Part shown: positions 58,908 through 64,000 of the stretch, piece by piece
Layout of the letters: each line of letters begins with the position of its first letter
Position numbering within the stretch: the stretch's first letter is position 1
DNA from: Carassius auratus
Taxonomy: Eukaryota; Chordata; Actinopteri; Cypriniformes; Cyprinidae
Length of the DNA: 64,000 bases
Direction of reading: 5' to 3'
Assembly: GCF_003368295.1 (NCBI RefSeq)
Contig: NC_039263.1
Coordinates: forward strand, 1,065,751-1,129,750
Notes under the pieces: model-generated
Seen by the model: the letters and a program-made list of their open reading frames with translations, nothing else
Told to the model about the DNA's origin: nothing
Database searches by the model: none
Translations under genes and position numbers: made by a program

Positions 58908-59080
58908 GGCTGGACCTGCCGTTTATGATGATGCCCCACCCCCTGCTGCCCGTCAGTCTGCCGCCTGCCTCCGTTGCCATGGCGATGAACCAGATGAACC
59001 ACCTGAACACCATCGCCAACATGGCCGCAGCTGCTCAGATGCACAGCCCCCTGTCCAGAGCAGGATCGTCCGTCATCAAG
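58908..59080 (+). CDS. dach2: dach2 internal coding exon D (LDLPFMMMPHPLLPVSLPPA block)
   Basis: This is the most conserved exon in the window: 173 nt, entered in phase 1 and left in phase 0 (ATCAAG/GTAACA). It completes Arg and then encodes LDLPFMMMPHPLLPVSLPPA followed by SVAMAMNQMNHLNTIANMA and ends SPLSRAGSSVIK. Against human DACH2 as remembered, nearly every residue is the same; DACH1 has ELPFMMMPHPLIPVSLPPAS and MSQMNHLSTIANM. The hydrophobic Pro/Met stretch followed by an Ala/Met/Asn helix is a hallmark of vertebrate DACH linkers; its biochemical role is not known to me. A longer ORF over this exon (58840-59307) is in the wrong frame. Confidence 0.97.
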
Positions 59081-60269
59081 GTAACACACGCAGCCACAAA
59101 GTTGAGACTTCAGTGGCCAAACGCAGAGAAGCCATTCACTGGGGCTCTAATGTGCACTCAGATCTCTCAGCTAGAGTCAGCTCATTTTCACCGCGTGCAC
59201 CGAGCATCAGTCACAGAACCGCAGATCCCCTCGGATCAGTGTTGGATACGAGCCGCTCCACGAGCCATTTAACACCTGAGAGAGAGCTGTATACCAAACC
59301 ATCTTAATTTCTACAGGAGAGAGTTTGATTTGAAATACTCGGAGGAGGAATAACAGAATAAATGTTGTGCTGGGTCCGTGCGGAGTGCGTGTTAGGGAAT
59401 ATTAGATGCAGACTTTAAAGACAAACACTACTCTGTTATCTTACTGCCATGTTCCCCCTGAGAGGAGAGTGTGTGAGTCAATTTACAGTTGGAGGAGGAC
59501 ACTTGTGTGTTTCTCCGAGATGCAGAAACGGCCCGAGGTGTACAGTACACACACGCTTTTACATCAAAATTCACCGCCACACACAAACGCACCACTATAG
59601 CACTATATAACATACAGAATGAGTTTGGTTGATACCTCTGGAGATTGAATGGACTTTTTAGCTATGAATCAACTTTGTCCCAGATGTTTCTCCTCAAATT
59701 ATTTTGGAAAAAATACATTACTGTAGAGAACGAATGAAAATGTAGTTATTGAAGAATGTGATGAGAGATTGCTGTCTAGAGTAAATATTGAAGAGATATT
59801 ATTAAATGTATTTTATTTGTGATTTTTTTTTTTTTTTTTTGGAGTGTTGATGGAAACCTTAAATCACTTGTATTATCCTAAGAGTGTTATTTTAGCATCA
59901 CTGATATATAATTAAAGTCTCAGTTAATATTTTGATTGCATTTTTTTTTTTACCTCATCTGTTTTCACTGTAGGTTTATAGTTTTAGTAAGTTTGTTGTG
60001 TTTTTGTCATTAATGATATTACTTTTTAATTAGTTTTAGTTTATTAGCATGTTAGTTATTTTTAGTACTTCTTCTTAAAGCAAAACTAGTACATTTTTAT
60101 ATTTTGTCTCAGTTAACATTTAATTTTTTTTCAAGCTACAATTATAAATATATATATATATATACTTTTTATGGTTTTGGTTTTAGTTTGGTTCATTTAA
60201 AACGGCAGGCCTGTTTGAGTCATTTGTAAAGAATATGTGAACTGAATCTTTGTGTGTGTGTGTGTTTAG
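59081..60269 (+). other. dach2: dach2 intron D, 1.2 kb
   Basis: GTAACA donor; the acceptor TGTGTGTGTGTGTGTGTTTAG carries a TG repeat in place of a normal pyrimidine tract. T-homopolymer runs occur at about 59823-59840 and 59941-59952, and an AT repeat at about 60147-60165. Nothing else was recognised. Confidence 0.9.
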
Positions 60270-60405
60270 GAGTGTGTACAGGACAGTCCGTCTCCTGCTC
60301 CGTCTCTGGAGGAAACCCCTCGTCCCGGATCACAGCCCTCTTCACACCCCAGCAGTAGTGTGTCCAGCTCCCCAAACCCACACACACAGAGTCCTGAACG
60401 CCTGG
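60270..60405 (+). CDS. dach2: dach2 internal coding exon E (Ser/Pro-rich)
   Basis: This exon is 136 nt, phase 0 to phase 1. It reads ECVQDSPSPAPSLEETPRPG, then a serine-rich run SQPSSHPSSSVSSSPNP, ending HTQSPERL. Human DACH2 as remembered has ERIPESPSPAPSLEENHRPG and SQTSSHTSSSVSSSPSQ at this place, so identity is clear. Several Ser-Pro pairs are visible and could be proline-directed phosphorylation sites (inference only). The donor is CTGG/GTCAGT; an alternative cut one base earlier would break the frame with the next exon. The acceptor is dominated by a TG repeat with only a three-base T tract before AG, so inclusion may be inefficient or regulated. Confidence 0.94.
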
Positions 60406-60660
60406 GTCAGTAAACACACACAATACTATTCACATTTAGCTTAAATATGTCTAATACCACTCACAGACTGATTGTTTTCTATAAATCCAATTATTATGAC
60501 TACAGACTAATCCACCCACAAAAGAACATAACAGATATAACAAAACAGATATTAGTTTTTACAAATAACAAAATGCTCCCAGTGGTAGGCAATTAGATTG
60601 CTATCAGAATTACTTCACTTCTGGGACAACTGGATGCATGCTTTCTCTTGATGTGTGCAG
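60406..60660 (+). other. dach2: dach2 intron E, 255 bp
   Basis: This is the smallest intron in the window, with GTCAGT donor and TGATGTGTGCAG acceptor. No repeat was recognised in it. Confidence 0.9.
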
Positions 60661-60735
60661 TTTTGAACCCAACTGATGGAGAACTGCCAGAACGAGACAC
60701 CGGCATCAATATGAAGAAAATCCTTAAAGAGAAAG
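60661..60735 (+). CDS. dach2: dach2 internal coding exon F (75-nt spacer exon)
   Basis: This exon is 75 nt (25 codons), phase 1 to phase 1, between TGTGTGCAG and a GTTAGT donor. With the G carried from exon E it reads VLNPTDGELPERDTGINMKK then ILKEK. It is continuous in frame and shows a Glu/Asp-rich then Lys-rich pattern. It aligns by eye with the DACH1 spacer around EGDLAGHDMGHESKRM; the human DACH2 sequence I remember passes from the Ser-rich exon straight to EEVPVQIPIMKSP. This may therefore be a DACH1-like exon kept in fish dach2, or an alternatively used cassette. Identification as coding rests on phase, splice sites and this similarity, so it is less certain than exons A-E. Confidence 0.83.
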
Positions 60736-60958
60736 GTTAGTTCCTCAACAGCAAACTAAAACACTGTCTACACCACAAAAGTGCAATCACATTCACAAAC
60801 TTTTGTTTGCAAATGTGTAGCAATGCATCAAGCACCTTTTTCTCGCACCTTCTCATCCTTCGACTGAAATGACTCGATTTCACCTGTGAAATTTTGCAAT
60901 ACTGCAGTAAATGAACACTGTATCCTAACCAGGTGTAATGCAAATTTCCATTGTCAGA

Positions 60959-61154
60959 TACCGTATTTTTCGGACTATAAGTCGCACCTGAGTATAAGCC
61001 GCAACAGTCCAAAAATACATCATGACGAGGAAAAAAGCATATATAAGTTGCACCGGACTATAAGTCGCATTTATTTAGACCCAAGCACCAAGAGAAAACA
61101 TTACCGTCTTCAGCCGCGACTAAAAGTGCGACTTATAGTCCAGAAAATACGGTA
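60959..61154. mobile_element. TA-flanked MITE with TACCGTATTTTTCGGAC ends
   Basis: The left TACCGTATTTTTCGGACTAT then AAGTCGCAC is inverted at the right as GTGCGACTTATAGTCCAGAA then AATACGGTA. A second internal GGACTATAAGTCGCA sits between them. The length is 196 bp with TA at both ends, as expected for a Tc1/mariner-type target. I recognise this hairpin element from many vertebrate genomes. It lies 220 bp downstream of the exon F donor. Confidence 0.87.
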
Positions 61155-63239
61155 ATATCTCTGTCCTCATTGAACGTGAATATGCTTTACAAAGTAATCC
61201 ACTCATTTGTGCGTGAAATGTCTATGGACATTTTACTAACAAATCGCGATTCACCAATAATGTGTTTTTTACTTCAATTTGATCTACATTTACTGAAAAA
61301 TATAGAAACAACTGAAACCATATACACATAACAGTCACTTTGGGTGGTCATAATGAAGCTGAATTATTTCAACTTATATACATCTCAAATTCGGAAGTTT
61401 CCTGTGCCCATAAAAACAAATAATCACCACAGTTATTATTTTGTTGTAGGAACAATACAAAAACCCATGTGGAAGACATACCACTCAGATGTGAGATGCA
61501 GAGCACATTTTAAACAGCGTCTTCGTAAACACCGTAGTAAACACAGCCGACTCGTAGATGATGGCGGTTTAGCGCTGCCGAGTTTATTGACATCACGCAT
61601 AACATTTGAATGCTCGTTTGTGAAATTTACACCACGCTGGTTTAGACTGGCAGTATATCAGCGTCACAACACTTCTGTTTTAATGAATGACTTAATTAGG
61701 AGCTTAACTGAACATGTATGAAGTTCATATTCACGGCGTGTGTGAGTAGATGAGTGTAAGAGAGCTGTTAGAGCAGCTAAGTGCGTAATTCATCAGTATA
61801 AGAAAATGTTTTTTTCTTTTTCTCTGACGCAATGATACATAGGTGTGTGTGTGTGAAAATCTTGAATGCTGTGGTGTGTGTGGGCAACCATTTCTGGAGC
61901 GTAACAGCAGGTGGCGGCCCCTAACGCGCATCACACACTGGGCTGCTGGGAGGAGACGATGCAAAGATGCCCCGAGGCTCTCTTAAAGAGATTCAGTGTG
62001 CACCTGGCCTCCGACCATATTTTATTAATAAGTCTGGAAAAAAATCCACCCTAAACACACACACACACAAATGCGTGAACACCGCGAACTGCTCTTGTTT
62101 TTAAAAGTGCAGCATGCCGCATTTAATGCAGGGTCGAGAACAGGATGCAGGACCCAGACAATTTAGGTCACTGACCGCACACACTCTCACACAATGACTC
62201 TTACATGTTCTTTATTTATCCAGGATAGTCCAAACTCACCATCACACATCTTCAAACACGTATCAGTAGACTTCATTCAATCTGAGCGACAGTTTAACCT
62301 ACATACACACAGCAGTGGGCCGCTCTGAACACCTGAGAGGATTGACTTAGTAAAGATTGGCCATGATTATATCAAATATGTCTGCTCTAGTTTACTTCTG
62401 CAATGTGCTGTCCAATTGTATTACATGCTGCTATGAATTCTCTTCTGTTCTTGTTAGTGTGTCTATTCACCTGAGCATTACCAGTAAATATTTCCCCTTC
62501 ATTTTTTATCTTCCTTCTCTACCTATTAATCTTTATTTTTGAATTTTTTAATGTTTGATTAATATATTTGACCCGGAACATACAGAAGGTGTTAAACTCT
62601 CAAATCAGAAAAGCTCATTTTTTATATTTTCTGCAGAAAGTGTGAGTGTGATGTTAGCTTGAGCTAAACTTGCTACAGCGATGTTTGGGTGTTCCGCCCC
62701 TACATGTGGCTTGGGTCTATGGGATTTTTCACATTTATAATTACCTGACAGGTGAAAGTCTAGTCACTCAGAAAAATAATGACACGTGTCTTCAAACAGC
62801 AGCATCATTTGAGGTTTTATTTATATTTGTAGAATAAATGGTGAGGGAACGTTTTATAAAGTACAGTTTGATACCTAAAATTTAAGTGTAATATCTCTTT
62901 ATTTTGGTAAAAATTTTAAAGTAAAGAAAAAGTATGGTCACATTAGCAAAATGTCATTTTTAAACCAATCGGTTTTCTGTTTGAACACTTGAACCTGATG
63001 TGAAATCCATGCAGACAAATCCTCCGCCTTCACGCTAAAGTCCCAAACACATGGATTTTATTTAAAAGACAGGATTTAGTCTGTGAACCTTATTTTTATT
63101 TTTTTTAATTCTTCGCAACCTCAAATCTAAAGTTAACAACCTAAAGTTAAAAGATCAGGGACTCACAAACATAGATTACCCAGGGCCCATTTTCCCGAAT
63201 CTTCACGAAAGGGCCATTGAATTTTAAACACTGTTTGGC

Positions 63240-63480
63240 CTCTGTGTGTGTGTCAGTGATGATAAACAAAGTGACGTGGTGGTACGTGGTGATGAATGGT
63301 GAAGCCCGGGGCCAGGAGCACTGTGTTTCAATGGGACTTTAGCGAGTGAACCCCCTCTCTAGCTCTCCATAAATCACTCGTTCTCTTTACCTCTCTTCCT
63401 CTCTTTCACTCAGGGCTGGTTGAATGCCAAAAGGAGCTGCTCTCACTGCAGGCAGGGTTTCTCCTTTCTTCCATTAAAGA
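63240..63480. promoter_or_regulatory. Repeat-poor stretch with a strong acceptor-like site
   Basis: Contains TGATAAACAAAGTGACGTGG, CTCCATAAATCACTCG and a pyrimidine tract TTCCTCTCTTTCACTCAG ending at 63413. Forkhead-like (ATAAACAA) and CDX/HOX-like (CATAAATCA) words suggest regulatory sequence; the acceptor could alternatively mark an unrecognised exon. Confidence 0.25.
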
Positions 63481-64000
63481 GCAAAAGGAAGTTCTGATAT
63501 TATTCTGTGTGGTTTTGGTTCATGTGCGAAGCATTTAGCACACACTAACATCAATCTTACAATCAGGCCACTGACTCTCACAGGCCTCTGAGAAAAGTGT
63601 GACCAAGCCATGCAGCGGGTATGGCCAATCTTTACTAAGTTAACTGAATCCCAAATTATCTTGTGAGCAGAAACCAAGCGACCAGAGCTGAGAAATTAAT
63701 GTTTAGGAGGACAATTTAGTGCCATTCAAACTAAGATTGGCATAGTAACGTTTAATTTGAATTCTTGTTGGCTAGGATGATTCATTTACACCTTGATTAG
63801 GATGAAATATATGTCCATATTCTGAATCTCAGATTTAAATTGGACTAATTCACCAAAAAACATAACAGATCTGACAGTATCCTATACCAGTGTGTTTCTC
63901 ATTGGTGTTTGTTTCTGAAATCACTTCATTGTAAACATAAAGTCTAGTCAAGTCTATACGTGTTGTATGATAGTGTGCTAATGTATTTGGCTTGAGCTGA

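Larger units (their letters stand above)
60736..64000 (+). other. dach2: dach2 intron F (partial, runs off the window)
   Basis: The GTTAGT donor is at 60736. The next expected coding segment (EEVPVQIP.., then the Dachbox-C coiled coil) was not found, so it should lie beyond 64000. Contents: a TA-flanked MITE at 60959-61154, then sequence at 61340-61800 with a 125-residue ORF of no recognised family. Balanced-composition stretches follow at 62080-62360 and 63240-63480; the latter holds a strong acceptor-like site at 63411-63413. The remainder is AT-rich. Confidence 0.8.

Noticed and set aside
58840..59307. 155-codon plus-strand ORF, the longest in the window
   Set aside because: It overlaps exon D in the wrong frame. 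The frame with the DACH2 sequence starts its codons at 58910, and the ORF runs past the GTAACA donor.
61344..61721. 125-codon plus-strand ORF
   Set aside because: No recognisable domain, irregular composition and no splice sites in matching phase. It is likely chance or old repeat sequence in intron F.
60736..64000. Search for the Dachbox-C coiled-coil exons
   Set aside because: No EEVPVQIP, FPGPF or SVETLLTNIQ-type sequence was found, so those exons should lie beyond the window.
1..64000. Endogenous retrovirus or other viral insertions
   Set aside because: No reverse transcriptase, integrase, gag or long terminal repeats were recognised on either strand.

Overview
The window is a piece of a fish genome, most likely a cyprinid (carp, goldfish, barb or zebrafish relative). 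The evidence is short vertebrate exons with GT-AG introns, AT-rich introns full of microsatellites, and dispersed repeats that I recognise as abundant in cyprinids: TTAAAGG..GTTCAC elements, CACTACC..CAAAAGTTTG elements, tRNA-like SINEs, and non-autonomous hAT and Tc1 copies.

Only one gene is supported, dach2 (dachshund family transcription cofactor), on the + strand. Six internal coding exons can be placed to the base and splice together in frame: 9986-10101, 35856-35981, 57458-57610, 58908-59080, 60270-60405 and 60661-60735 (779 nt, about 259 residues). They encode the linker between the N-terminal SKI/SNO/DAC (Dachbox-N) DNA-binding domain, whose exons must lie before base 1, and the C-terminal Dachbox-C coiled coil, which I could not find before base 64000. 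The layout is lopsided: two large introns (25.8 and 21.5 kb) separate the first three exons, and the last four sit within 3.3 kb.

The intron space holds two kinds of material. First, decayed mobile elements. Several have boundaries checkable from terminal inverted repeats and target-site duplications: hAT elements at 1578-2502 and 52974-54520 with perfect 8-bp duplications, a probable hAT at 56342-56546, TA-flanked MITEs at 55197-55578 and 60959-61154, and foldback elements at 6936-7147, 11176-11754, 43189-43371 and 49588-50341. There are also Tc1 transposase fragments around 50.4-52.1 kb and a short Myb/SANT-like ORF at 48663-48833. Second, stretches of balanced base composition, rich in TAAT/ATTA homeodomain-type cores and free of recognisable repeats. 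These are candidate conserved enhancers, which are expected in dach introns but cannot be proved without alignment.

I did not find an undescribed system. The most useful leads are gene-structural: TG-repeat tracts abutting two 3' splice sites, three frame-neutral (phase 1-1) exons, and a 75-nt exon resembling a DACH1 spacer that I do not recall in mammalian DACH2.
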